Shown: positions 39,330 to 46,995 of the stretch, in pieces
Layout: the number at the start of each line of letters is the position of its first letter
Numbering within the stretch: the stretch's first letter is position 1
IMG/VR virus record: IMGVR_UViG_3300047498_000076
Span: 1-50,790 of that record
DNA: 50,790 bases
Strand: one strand, 5' to 3'
Source of the DNA: a virus
Translations under genes and position numbers: made by a program
The notes under the pieces: generated by a model
What the model was told of the DNA's origin: nothing
What the model saw: the letters and a program-made list of their open reading frames with translations, nothing else
Database searches by the model: none

Positions 39330-39697
39330 AGGGATGCCTTCAGTTTAGGGAGCAGCCTCGGGTCGTCGTCCCAGAGCCGGACCACGCGGTAGCCCAGGCG
39401 CCGGCAGATCAGGCGCGTCTCGCGGTCGCGCAGGGCGTTCCGGGCGACCTTGTCGCGCCAGTAGGGCGACATCGTCCGGGTGCGGTGCATGGGGTCGTGC
39501 CAAAAGCGGCCGTCGACGAAGACGAGGAGGTCGCCGACTTTAAAGTCGGCTGACCTCTTCGTCCCTGGGATCTGAAAGTGGCAACGGTGAGGAACGCGGT
39601 TCCGGACGAGGCACAGGTGGACGCGCCGCTCGGGCAGCGTCCACCTGCTCGGCCCTAGGACCGCCATGTCCGGCTTAGGCCGCTGCTTTTTTCTTGG
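39326..39697 (-). CDS. vsr: Very-short-patch (Vsr)-like endonuclease
   Basis: A 123-residue protein. DFKVGDLLVFVDGRFWHDP, then W-R-D-K-V-A-R-N and NALRDRETRLICRRLGYRVV followed by RLWDDD, match the Vsr core, including the Asp residue and the FWH segment. Vsr nicks T:G mismatches left by 5-methylcytosine deamination, and here it sits next to a C5-methylase as in bacteria. GTG at 39697 has a good GGGGGA Shine-Dalgarno; a downstream ATG at 39667 is possible. It is shorter than E. coli Vsr (156). Confidence 0.72.
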   Translation of the reverse strand, partial: PRKKQRPKPDMAVLGPSRWTLPERRVHLCLVRNRVPHRCHFQIPGTKRSADFKVGDLLVFVDGRFWHDPMHRTRTMSPYWRDKVARNALRDRETRLICRRLGYRVVRLWDDDPRLLPKLKASL

Positions 39698-39887
39698 CAC
39701 GAGTCCCCCCGTTACGCGCCATCCAAGCATACCAGCGGGCGTAGTACTGGGCCTGCGGAACGAGGCGCGAGGAGATGTCTTCGGCGTCGAGCTTTCGGCG
39801 CAGTTCCTTGACCCGCGCTAGGCATATAGACCGATTCAGTTTACGAACGGGTTCGAGGCCGAGCTTTTCCATGATCGTTTTCTTCAT
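39675..39887 (-). CDS. Small basic protein, first gene after module B promoter
   Basis: A 70-residue basic protein (MKKTIMEKLGLEPVRKLNRS; end TRAKKKAAA) with helical content and Tyr/Trp-rich middle (AQYYARWYAWMARNGG). AAGGAGTCC Shine-Dalgarno. It follows promoter module B with a leader of about 57 bases. Could be a DNA-binding regulator, inferred from charge only. Confidence 0.65.
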   Translation of the reverse strand: MKKTIMEKLGLEPVRKLNRSICLARVKELRRKLDAEDISSRLVPQAQYYARWYAWMARNGGTRAKKKAAA

Positions 39888-39943
39888 ACTGAGGACTCCT
39901 TTGTATGATGATTGCATCGCTGTAAACGCTAAAGTGCGCAACG

Positions 39944-39969
39944 TGACTAAATAATAACGCAAATAGTCA
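39944..39969 (-). promoter_or_regulatory. Operator-like inverted repeat (module B)
   Basis: TGACTA (39944-39949) and TAGTCA (39964-39969) frame the -10 of promoter B. The arrangement, spacing and sequence parallel module A at 25154-25179. Confidence 0.6.
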
Positions 39970-39979
39970 TGGCTGTAAA
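39951..39979 (-). promoter_or_regulatory. Sigma70-type promoter (module B)
   Basis: On the minus strand: TTTACA (39979-39974), 17-base spacer, TATTAT (39956-39951). Same -35, same spacing and same flanking words (GCTGTAAACAG, TAACGCA) as module A. It drives the small basic protein and Vsr-like gene. Confidence 0.7.
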
Positions 39980-40005
39980 CAGGTATTTTAGGCAGCGATA
40001 GCGCG

Positions 40006-40023
40006 GTGTTCCACGTGGAACAC
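40006..40023. promoter_or_regulatory. parS-like perfect palindrome
   Basis: GTGTTCCACGTGGAACAC is an exact 18-base palindrome. The inner 16 bases match the widely conserved bacterial parS form TGTTNCACGTGAAACA except for one symmetric-side base. It lies 27 bases upstream of the promoter B -35 and 4 bases beyond the stop of the dioxygenase gene. It could recruit host ParB or bind a phage regulator. Confidence 0.6.
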
Positions 40024-40026
40024 TGC

Positions 40027-40866
40027 CTACATCGAGCGGTGGGTCGACTCGGCCGGCTCGGCGTAGCCGTGGGCGAATTCGAAGTAAAAACTTCCGTTCT
40101 CAATCCGCCTCAAGTGGGGCATATCTGGACGGGCATGGATCGAGGAGTAGTGGGAAATGAGTGCGCGGCGTTCGACCTGCCGATCGAGTGGCTTGCTGCC
40201 GCGATGGATGAGGCTGGCGTGCCAGAGCAGCACGTCGCCCCGCTTGCCCAGGAACTTCTCCACCGTGGCGCCTCGCGCTTCGATCTCAGCTTCGCAAGCG
40301 GCGCCGACCCAGTGCTGACTGTCCGATGGCCATGTGGGGCGCGTCGGATCCTGGTCCATGTCCCGCATCGCGGCCCAAACCTTCTCACGCTCGATGACCG
40401 GCCAGAGATGGGAGCCTGGTGCGTATTCGAAGGGGCCGGCGTCCGGTGACACGTCGTCGAGCGCGATCCACGCGGCGATGTACCGCTCCCCTACCCCTTC
40501 CGGGTTCAGGTAGCGGTCCTGGTGCCACGCCCGCTCCGTCGACTCAAAGCCCGTCAGGCACAGGTGAAGCCCAGGCTCAGATCCTATCAGCCCTCGAATC
40601 GCTTCGGTCAGCGGCCTGTAGAGGGCCAATCGTCGCATGGATTCCACGCGGAGGTATGGGACTGGATCGTTCCATCCCGGGCGCCACTTGGGAGTTCCCC
40701 CTAGCAGGCGGCGCCGCTCCTCGACGTATCCGTCGATCAGCTCGTCGGGGATGAGCCCGGGCAAATGCAGGACGCCCCGCTGCTCCCACTCGTGGTTGCC
40801 GTGCCGGTGGTGGTCGTTCGGTCCGGTGATGTCGGCAAAGGACTTCACAGTGCTTTCAGGATGCAT
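40027..40866 (-). CDS. PhyH-family Fe(II)/2-oxoglutarate dioxygenase
   Basis: A 279-residue protein. The pattern WHQDRY gives the H-x-D iron site (His115, Asp117), LIHRGS the distal His, and VERRALIS the 2-oxoglutarate Arg. GPFEYAPGSH is typical of PhyH proteins. Family members hydroxylate lipids, amino acids or sugars. Here the neighbouring methyltransferase and glycosyltransferase suggest a glycan or nucleotide-sugar substrate. Its start overlaps the methyltransferase by 22 bases. No Shine-Dalgarno of note. Confidence 0.8.
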   Translation of the reverse strand: MHPESTVKSFADITGPNDHHRHGNHEWEQRGVLHLPGLIPDELIDGYVEERRRLLGGTPKWRPGWNDPVPYLRVESMRRLALYRPLTEAIRGLIGSEPGLHLCLTGFESTERAWHQDRYLNPEGVGERYIAAWIALDDVSPDAGPFEYAPGSHLWPVIEREKVWAAMRDMDQDPTRPTWPSDSQHWVGAACEAEIEARGATVEKFLGKRGDVLLWHASLIHRGSKPLDRQVERRALISHYSSIHARPDMPHLRRIENGSFYFEFAHGYAEPAESTHRSM

Positions 40867-41492
40867 ATCTCTTCCGCTCCGTTGGTGACGAGCTCGACGG
40901 TCTCGAACAGCTTCGCCTTGTGCTGGGCCCAGTGCAGGATCTCGAGGATGGAGTCGCGCGTCCAGACGTGGAAGTGGATGTTCGACTTCGCGGCCACGCA
41001 GACGGCGACCTGGCGCTCGAGCGCCTCGCCCGTGAGGCCGTCGATCGTCGACAGCCAGTCGCGGTAGTGGGCCTCGTCGTCGGTCTCGGCGCAGGCGTAG
41101 TCGTCGAGCAGGTGCTGGAACGGCGTGACCGGCCGTGGGGCGTCGAAGGTCTTCGTCTTCTCGGGGATCGCGGCGTAGACGATGCCGCCCTTCCTGAGCC
41201 TGAGGAACCAGACCTGCAGCGTCTTCAGCGGGTTGCGCGTGTGCTCGAAGACGTGGTTGGCGATGATGAAGTCGAGCGTCGAGTTCTTGAACTGCGCGAG
41301 GCACTCGGCGTCGTCGACGACCGTCTCGTTCTCGACGACCTTGACGTCGGGGTCGCGCCTGAGCTCGTCGAGCGAGAGCCGGTCGACGTAGGTGACGAGC
41401 GCCCCCCGCGGGACCTTGAGCGGGCAGTGCCGCCCGCCGATCTCGATGCCGCGCCCGCGGATGTGCCTGTCTGCCAGCTGCTCCCTGATCAT
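40845..41492 (-). CDS. SAM-dependent methyltransferase (type 11-like)
   Basis: A 215-residue class I methyltransferase. RGRGIEIGGRHCPLKVPRG and VTYVDRLSLDELR are the nucleotide-binding start, LDFIIANHVFEHTRNPLKTL is the acidic-loop/post-I segment, and LRLRKGGIVYAAIPEK the motif III region. This form often accompanies glycosyltransferases in phage and bacterial glycan clusters. ATGA overlap with the glycosyltransferase. Confidence 0.8.
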   Translation of the reverse strand: MIREQLADRHIRGRGIEIGGRHCPLKVPRGALVTYVDRLSLDELRRDPDVKVVENETVVDDAECLAQFKNSTLDFIIANHVFEHTRNPLKTLQVWFLRLRKGGIVYAAIPEKTKTFDAPRPVTPFQHLLDDYACAETDDEAHYRDWLSTIDGLTGEALERQVAVCVAAKSNIHFHVWTRDSILEILHWAQHKAKLFETVELVTNGAEEICILKAL

Positions 41493-42217
41493 CCTATCCC
41501 CCTCACGAACTCGTCGAATCCCCCCGGGAACGTGCCGTCCTGGGCGTGCCTGCGCTTCCACTCCCGGTACTGCCAGTCCTGCAGGTCGTTCAAGCGGTGG
41601 TCCTCGCGGTACTGGGGCAAATAGCCCCAGCGCCGGCCGTCAAGCCGCGCCCACATGTCGGCCTCGAGCCCCCCGTAGAACGCGTTGGGCTCGTGGAAGC
41701 CGCCCGTGTGGCGCAGGAACTCGCCCGAGAACGCGCAGACGGAGAGCTGGCACTCGCGCTTGGGCAGGGCGACCTTCAAATAGCCGTCGACGAGCTCCTC
41801 GGTGCCGGCGCGGTCGACGAGCTCCTGCTCGATGACCGGGTGGACGAGGCCCGCGACGGCGAGGCGCCCGTGCGTGACCGCGGTGACGAGCGCCATGTCC
41901 CAGCCTGGGTCGAGCGGGTAGCTGTCGGGGTCGTAGAGGATGACGACGTCCTCGTCGGCCGGGCGGATGCGCTCCCAGACGAGGTTGAAGCCGTGGTGGA
42001 GGCCCAGGTTCCTGCCGGCGTCGTGCAGCACCAGGCGGTGCCTCCTGCAGGCCTCGCGGACCGCGTAGAAGCTGTCGGTCGGGTTGATCGGGTAGTGGCC
42101 GTCGAGCACGTGGTGGACGAGGCGCGTGTCCGCGTTCCGGGTCGCGTAGAGCCGGTCGAGCGACGCCATCAGGATTCGGCCCGGCGCGTGCGCCAGGGTG
42201 ACCATGTGGACCCTCAT
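41489..42217 (-). CDS. Glycosyltransferase (GT2-like)
   Basis: A 242-residue protein. DEDVVILYDPDSYPLDPGWD contains the D-x-D type nucleotide-sugar motif (DPDS), with hydrophobic strand before it as in GT-A enzymes. AFYGGLEADMWARLDGRRWG is an acceptor-side acidic motif. It probably transfers a sugar in the same pathway as the neighbouring methyltransferase and dioxygenase. ATG 42217 overlaps the upstream small gene (ATGA). Confidence 0.75.
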   Translation of the reverse strand: MRVHMVTLAHAPGRILMASLDRLYATRNADTRLVHHVLDGHYPINPTDSFYAVREACRRHRLVLHDAGRNLGLHHGFNLVWERIRPADEDVVILYDPDSYPLDPGWDMALVTAVTHGRLAVAGLVHPVIEQELVDRAGTEELVDGYLKVALPKRECQLSVCAFSGEFLRHTGGFHEPNAFYGGLEADMWARLDGRRWGYLPQYREDHRLNDLQDWQYREWKRRHAQDGTFPGGFDEFVRGIG

Positions 42218-42363
42218 CCCTGCTCCTTGCTGATGACCTTCTTCTTGGCCCACTTGGGCTGGGGCAGGTGCCAGCCCGCGACGGCGGCCGCGATCGGCGC
42301 CAGGAGCTTGACCCAGGCGCGGCCCTCGGCCGACGCCTTGAGCGACCACTCGCGCCAGGTCAC
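42214..42363 (-). CDS. 49-residue small protein with amphipathic/membrane segment
   Basis: GTG start overlapping the lipoprotein stop (GTGA), ending in ATGA overlap with the glycosyltransferase. The middle is hydrophobic (VKLLAPIAAAVAGWHL), the end basic (KWAKKKVISKEQG). It could be a membrane peptide of the lysis set. Too short for a family. Confidence 0.5.
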   Translation of the reverse strand: MTWREWSLKASAEGRAWVKLLAPIAAAVAGWHLPQPKWAKKKVISKEQG

Positions 42364-42833
42364 GGGCGCACCCTGAGCGCCTTGAGCGCGGACTGGACCT
42401 GGTAGCTGCAGCGGTCGCCGAGCTCGCGGCAGGCCTCCTGGGCCGCCGTCGTGAGCGCGACGTAGTCCGGGTCGGAGAGGATGACGCTCGCGCCGCGCGC
42501 GGGCAGCACGGCCGGGACGCCGCGCGACTGGTCGTCCGCGCAGGCCTCGATCCCGTTCTCGGTGACGGTCTTGCCGTCCGGGGCGAGCGCTTGGCCCGCG
42601 GGCACGCAGGTGCGGTCCTGGGGCTGGGCGTTAAGCAGGTCCAGGATCTCGGTCGTCGAGACCGGGTAGGCCGGGACCGCGTAAACGGTGTGGGCGCACA
42701 TGCCGCCCTGGGTGATGAGCCCCTGGACGGCGCACTTGTGGCCGTCCGGGATCGTCACGCACGCGCTAAGAGCCCATGCGGCCGAGAGTAGCGAAGCTAG
42801 CGAGAGCGTTCTGAAGGGCCTGCTGGTACTCAC
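42360..42833 (-). CDS. Lipoprotein of the lysis region
   Basis: A 157-residue protein with a lipoprotein signal: basic start, hydrophobic core, lipobox ending LSAC (Cys25). The mature part has several Cys and could be an outer-membrane lipoprotein, perhaps spanin-like, but no Pro-rich or coiled-coil spanin pattern is present. The start is GTG at 42833 with AAAGGAG, inside the end of the preceding gene (68-base overlap). Confidence 0.65.
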   Translation of the reverse strand: MSTSRPFRTLSLASLLSAAWALSACVTIPDGHKCAVQGLITQGGMCAHTVYAVPAYPVSTTEILDLLNAQPQDRTCVPAGQALAPDGKTVTENGIEACADDQSRGVPAVLPARGASVILSDPDYVALTTAAQEACRELGDRCSYQVQSALKALRVRP

Positions 42834-43149
42834 TTGAGGTGACTCCTTTTGTTTCGCCGATGATCACGAGCTCCTCGCTCGCGGCCTCGTAGGCCGACTG
42901 GCGCTCGGCCGAGACGAGCTCGATCGAGGCGACGTCGACGAGCAGCATGAGCTGGCTGAACGCGTAGTCCGTGACGGCCTGGATGGCGGCGTCCTCGACG
43001 CCCTGGACCACGGCGAAGTCGAGGAAGGGGATCGCCGCCTGGGCTCCCGCGATCCATACCTCGCCGGCCTTGATCATCGGATCCCAGATGAGGTCCTTGA
43101 ACGCCTGCTCGACGGAGGTGAGGGTCGGGTAGCCCGAGGCGGTCGACAC
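42766..43149 (-). CDS. Hypothetical protein in the lysis region
   Basis: A 127-residue protein with hydrophobic helices (AAIPFLDFAVVQGVEDAA, AFSQLMLLVDVASIELV), GTG start 3 bases after the previous stop. Its final 20 codons overlap the lipoprotein's signal sequence in another frame. No family recognised. Might interact with membrane or virion. Confidence 0.6.
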   Translation of the reverse strand: MSTASGYPTLTSVEQAFKDLIWDPMIKAGEVWIAGAQAAIPFLDFAVVQGVEDAAIQAVTDYAFSQLMLLVDVASIELVSAERQSAYEAASEELVIIGETKGVTSSEYQQALQNALASFATLGRMGS

Positions 43150-43152
43150 GGG

Positions 43153-43413
43153 CTACTGGGCGGCGACGAGGCCGTTGACGTAGGCCTCGGCGGCCTGGAC
43201 GTAGGGGAGGGCCATCAACGGAACGTGGGCGTTGACCCATGCCTCGCCGAGCTTCAGGCCCACTGAGCCCGCGCCGAGCTTGACCTTGCCCTGGCCCTCG
43301 ATGATGCCGGCAGCGGCTCCGCCGCCGAGCGACCCGTCGATGACGAGGTAGATGTCGCCGGCCTGCTCCTGGAACAGGACCGCGCCGCCGAAAAGGCTGA
43401 ATAGTGTCTTCAT
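43153..43413 (-). CDS. Hypothetical protein of the lysis region
   Basis: An 86-residue protein starting MKTLFSLFGG, with a Gly/Ala-rich centre (DGSLGGGAAAGIIEGQGKV) and hydrophobic segments. ATG 43413 has AAGGAG upstream. It follows the endolysin. Possibly membrane-associated; no domain recognised. Confidence 0.6.
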   Translation of the reverse strand: MKTLFSLFGGAVLFQEQAGDIYLVIDGSLGGGAAAGIIEGQGKVKLGAGSVGLKLGEAWVNAHVPLMALPYVQAAEAYVNGLVAAQ

Positions 43414-43467
43414 GGGGTTCTCCTTATGCTGTTTACGCAAACGTACTACAGCAGGATATCCCGCGGA

Positions 43468-44001
43468 TCAGGAAACCGCAACGCCGCAGATGCCGGCGAG
43501 GTCGTGCAGGCGGTTGAGCCAGCCCGCGAGGAACCGCCGCTGGCTCGGGTCCTTGGCGACGATGCCGACGAAGCGGTCGTGGCAGGCGCTGAGCAGCGCC
43601 GTGACGAAGGGCTTCTCGGGCTGGGCGTTAACCGCTGCGCGGGTCATGGGCCCCATGACGCCGTCGATGAGCGGGCAGCCCGCGCACCGCTGGGCGATGT
43701 GCGTGACGGTTCCGGTTCCCTGGAGCACGCCCTGGTCGAAGAGGCAGAGGGCGACGTCCTGGCTCTCGATCAGGTCGAGGCCCAGCGCGTCCCAGTAGAG
43801 GCGCTTGTAGATCGCGCGCGCGAGGTCGGCCGTGCAGGCCCTGATCTCCTCGTCGGTGACCGCGTGGCCGTAGTACTCGACGAAGTCCTCGCGGACGAGG
43901 CCCATGTTGGTGAGGCCGCCGTGGTCGTTTGGATCGTCCGAAATGCCGCCCTCGTGGCGCAGGGTGATCGGCAGGGCAAAGTCAAAGTTAGTCGTCGTCA
44001 T
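43468..44001 (-). CDS. Endolysin, GH108 lysozyme with peptidoglycan-binding domain
   Basis: A 177-residue protein. LRHEGGISDDPNDHGGLTNM holds the GH108 catalytic Glu17 and its EGG-x-D-x-N-D-x-GG-x-T pattern. The C-terminal half (LIDGVMGPMTRAAV onward) is a peptidoglycan-binding fold. Cuts host cell wall at lysis. It overlaps the holin-like gene by 14 bases, the classic lysis cassette order. Confidence 0.9.
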   Translation of the reverse strand: MTTTNFDFALPITLRHEGGISDDPNDHGGLTNMGLVREDFVEYYGHAVTDEEIRACTADLARAIYKRLYWDALGLDLIESQDVALCLFDQGVLQGTGTVTHIAQRCAGCPLIDGVMGPMTRAAVNAQPEKPFVTALLSACHDRFVGIVAKDPSQRRFLAGWLNRLHDLAGICGVAVS

Positions 44002-44383
44002 CTTCGTTTACCCCGGAGGCAATGCTGCTCGCCTTTGGAAGAAGGTCGTTGTTCTCGAGAGCGGTATAGCAGGCCGAGACCAGGTTTCCCAGCTTGTGTT
44101 GGCGCTTCCTGATCTTCATGATCCACTCGTAGTTTTCGCGCTGGTTTCTCTGGATATCGGCGACCACTCCGAGCTGCTGCTTCTCGAAAGAATTCATCCG
44201 CTCATCGAGCCGCGTGATGTGAATCGTCAGCGTCGTCTGGACCTGGTTCGATTCTTTGAGCTCGATCGTGTTGTCCTTCAGACCGTCTTTAAGGGACTTG
44301 ATCTGCCAGGTAAGCAGCACTCCGATGACCACCACGAGGAGGTTCAACACCCACATGGTGATGTCGTAGGAGTGCGCTTCCAT
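43988..44383 (-). CDS. Holin-like membrane protein with coiled coil
   Basis: A 131-residue protein: one N-terminal membrane helix (MWVLNLLVVVIGVLLTW), then a long charged coiled-coil region (LDERMNSFEKQQLG) and an acidic tail (GVNEDDDD). One membrane helix with coiled coil suits a holin or i-spanin-like role; adjacency to the endolysin favours lysis. GC is lower than in most of the window. Confidence 0.65.
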   Translation of the reverse strand: MEAHSYDITMWVLNLLVVVIGVLLTWQIKSLKDGLKDNTIELKESNQVQTTLTIHITRLDERMNSFEKQQLGVVADIQRNQRENYEWIMKIRKRQHKLGNLVSACYTALENNDLLPKASSIASGVNEDDDD

Positions 44384-44386
44384 GGA

Positions 44387-46609
44387 TTATTTAGGGCCGT
44401 CGCAAGTGAAAAAGACCGTGTCGTCAATTGCCGAGCTGGAACCGATGGTCGTCTGTTCGATATCGATGCCCGAGGTCGTCGCAAGATTGACCACGTGGTA
44501 AAGCCCGTTGTAACCCGAGCCCTGACAGAGCGGTGGAGAACTGAACATTCCCGCCACGAAGTGGACGGTGTAAAATCCCGTCGATCCACGCGTCACGCTC
44601 GAGACCCAGCTCGAACTCGGCTGGTAAATCGTGCATGGGGATGACGTGCAAGGCGAGCCCTGGGACGAAGACCCAGCGAACGATAGGTACTCGTGGCGGG
44701 TCGTCCCCGCGTTCCCGCTGATCACGCTATTCGGGATGACCAGCGAGGCCGCGCCGAAGTAGGCCGTGACCTTGATCAGACCGGAGCCGCCCGCGCCGCC
44801 AATCGTTCCGCTTGTTCCCGCTGCGCCCGAAGTTCCGGCAATACCGACAGAATAGGCATAGCTCGACAAGGGGAATGGAACCGAGGCATTTACGTAGGCG
44901 CCACTGCCGCCGCCAGCCCCAGAAATACTCGTACCCGTGGACCCAGCCCCGCCGCCACCAGACCCAGAATTTGTCGATGCCGCACTTCCGGCCGTAGAAA
45001 CAAGTCCTCCGCCACCAGCGCCGCCAAAAGCAGAAGCCGCTCCGGGTCCTCCTGCGGCATTCGCTATTTCGCTTGAGGCCGTTCCGCAGCCGCCAGGAAT
45101 GGTGATCCCGGTCGCTCCCGTGCCAATCGAGCCCGCGCTTCCGCATCCTGGATTTGGATTTCCTCCGCCTGTCGCGCCGGGGGCAGACAAAAACGAGGTT
45201 CCGAAGGTCGTGTTTCCGCCAGTCCCGCCAGTCCCGCCAGTACCTCCATTTCCTGCGCCGCTCCCGCCGCCGCCGCCGCCGACCATGAGGATCTCAAGGC
45301 GAGTCGCGCCCGGAGGCGTGATGTACGTACCCGAGCCCGAGAGATAGGTCGTGACCTGCGGCTGACTCATCTGGTTGATGGGAGTTGCGGTCTGGGATGG
45401 GAACGGAAAATAGAGAACGGAAATCGAAACCGTTTCGGTAGAGCCTTCGGAAGTGCCGAGATAAATATTTGCAGTCGATCCCGCCGCCGCACGGCCTTCC
45501 GCTTGAAATGTCAGGTTGGTTTGAGCGGTCGAGTAGCAAAAATCCGAAGAAAACGTAGCCATCGGATTTTGAATGGCCGAGCCGGAATAAATGCTGACCG
45601 CGTTGTCTACGCCGTTATTGGTGCCGTCATTGAAAGTAAAATAGGCGTAGGTGTTTCCCGACGACGTTCCCGCACCACCGTTGAAGGTGACGCGGTAACA
45701 GCCGGGCGCAGCACTGGGAACCACGACCTCTGGAAGGTTGGTGCCGGGAGCCTTGACCACCGCACCGACGCTTGCGGTCGGCGAAGGAATGGTGGAGCTG
45801 ACTCCAAACGAGCTATAGCTAGAGTTTGCGCTGTTAGTCCAGGAATGCAGCCCAGTGTTCCAGGTGAGAACGCCAAGATTTTGCGCTTGAGGACCGGCAA
45901 CGAAGATCGTACCGCCCGCCGAGAAGTCATCAACCTTGAGCGACGCAGAAGGAACGCCCGTGCTCGGAGCCGCAAACTTCACGATGACTTGCGGGGTGCC
46001 GGTCGACGGGCACAAGAATGAAAGCGGAGGCGTCAGCGCGGCGGGAACGCCCGAGACCGGAAGGAGCGACTCGCTCGCGAGCACGTTGCCCGAGCCGTCG
46101 GTCACGCTGAACACGTAGTTGCTCGTGGCCTCGGTCGTAGAATAATACATCTGCGCTTGGCAGCTTTGACCCTGAAGGACAGCGGGCACCGACACGGCCG
46201 CAGTGACGACTTTTTCGCTCGTTGCCGTCGGCGTGAAAATTGCCGAGTACGTCCCATCCAAAGGCGACGTTGAGCTAGTTACGAAATGAGCCGGGGTGTC
46301 GGCCGTGTAACTCGAAGTCGTATTGCTTTCAAAAGTCGAGTTGGCAATCTTAAGCGGAACACCCGTTCCGCCGCCGCCCGAGCCGCCAAGGTTTCCGCCA
46401 GAAATTGCGGTCGAGAGCTGCTGGTTCAGGTTGTTCGCCGTGACGTAGATCTTGGTGTCGTTGATCAGCTGGGACATCGACCCGCCGGCGTTCGTCAGGT
46501 CCGTCACGGACTTCACGTCCTCGTTCTGGATCTTGCCGACCGACCAGGCCAGGTTGCTCGTCAGGAGAGTCGTTATCGCGATCAGGGAGAGCAGTCTATT
46601 CATGCGCAT
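44387..46609 (-). CDS. Exported Gly-rich tail fibre / adhesin-like protein
   Basis: A 740-residue protein with an apparent Sec signal (MNRLLSLIAITTLLTSNLAW). The first part is beta-rich fibre-like. Residues about 430-610 form a Gly-rich domain (LEILMVGGGGGGSGAG and many GG, GT repeats), as in phage adhesins whose poly-glycine helices recognise receptors. The end is a beta domain with Cys pairs. It is a host-range candidate. Much of the gene is lower in GC than the core genes. Confidence 0.75.
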   Translation of the reverse strand: MRMNRLLSLIAITTLLTSNLAWSVGKIQNEDVKSVTDLTNAGGSMSQLINDTKIYVTANNLNQQLSTAISGGNLGGSGGGGTGVPLKIANSTFESNTTSSYTADTPAHFVTSSTSPLDGTYSAIFTPTATSEKVVTAAVSVPAVLQGQSCQAQMYYSTTEATSNYVFSVTDGSGNVLASESLLPVSGVPAALTPPLSFLCPSTGTPQVIVKFAAPSTGVPSASLKVDDFSAGGTIFVAGPQAQNLGVLTWNTGLHSWTNSANSSYSSFGVSSTIPSPTASVGAVVKAPGTNLPEVVVPSAAPGCYRVTFNGGAGTSSGNTYAYFTFNDGTNNGVDNAVSIYSGSAIQNPMATFSSDFCYSTAQTNLTFQAEGRAAAGSTANIYLGTSEGSTETVSISVLYFPFPSQTATPINQMSQPQVTTYLSGSGTYITPPGATRLEILMVGGGGGGSGAGNGGTGGTGGTGGNTTFGTSFLSAPGATGGGNPNPGCGSAGSIGTGATGITIPGGCGTASSEIANAAGGPGAASAFGGAGGGGLVSTAGSAASTNSGSGGGGAGSTGTSISGAGGGSGAYVNASVPFPLSSYAYSVGIAGTSGAAGTSGTIGGAGGSGLIKVTAYFGAASLVIPNSVISGNAGTTRHEYLSFAGSSSQGSPCTSSPCTIYQPSSSWVSSVTRGSTGFYTVHFVAGMFSSPPLCQGSGYNGLYHVVNLATTSGIDIEQTTIGSSSAIDDTVFFTCDGPK

Positions 46610-46623
46610 CTTTCGGGTCCTCG

Positions 46624-46992
46624 TCAGTATTTAGAGTACATCGCCCGGAGCTTTTGGCCAAGGGCTGGGGCGGTCGTCGTCGTGATCGTCGCCCCTGATA
46701 TCGTGTAGTCGGTTCCCTGGATCAGGATGATCCCGTCCTGGTTCAGCTCGACCGTGTTGGATGACCCCGGTGTGTTCGCGAGCGTGAAGGTCGCGTTCGT
46801 CCCGTTGACCGTGCCTGAGGGCGTCTCCTGGACATACCCCGACGAAATCGTCGCCGTGCCCGTGGCAGCCGGGAGCGTGACCGTCGAGGTATGCCCAGAG
46901 GAGATGAGTGCGTCCGCGTCAATCGTGCGGCCGGCGCTCGCCTGCGCAAGCTGGGGGATGAGCAGTGTGATGAGCAGCGCGAGCGTTCTCAT
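46624..46992 (-). CDS. Small exported fibre-domain protein
   Basis: A 122-residue protein: Sec signal MRTLALLITLLIPQLAQA then SAGRTID. The C-terminal 70 residues share the repeated domain found twice in the 638-residue fibre (P-x-G-x-V-N-G-T-N-x-x-F-T-L, then G-x-D-Y, then G-Q-K-L-R-A-M-Y). Probably a fibre or tip module that is also exported, or one whose hydrophobic N-terminus serves another purpose. Confidence 0.7.
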   Translation of the reverse strand: MRTLALLITLLIPQLAQASAGRTIDADALISSGHTSTVTLPAATGTATISSGYVQETPSGTVNGTNATFTLANTPGSSNTVELNQDGIILIQGTDYTISGATITTTTAPALGQKLRAMYSKY

Positions 46993-46995
46993 GGG

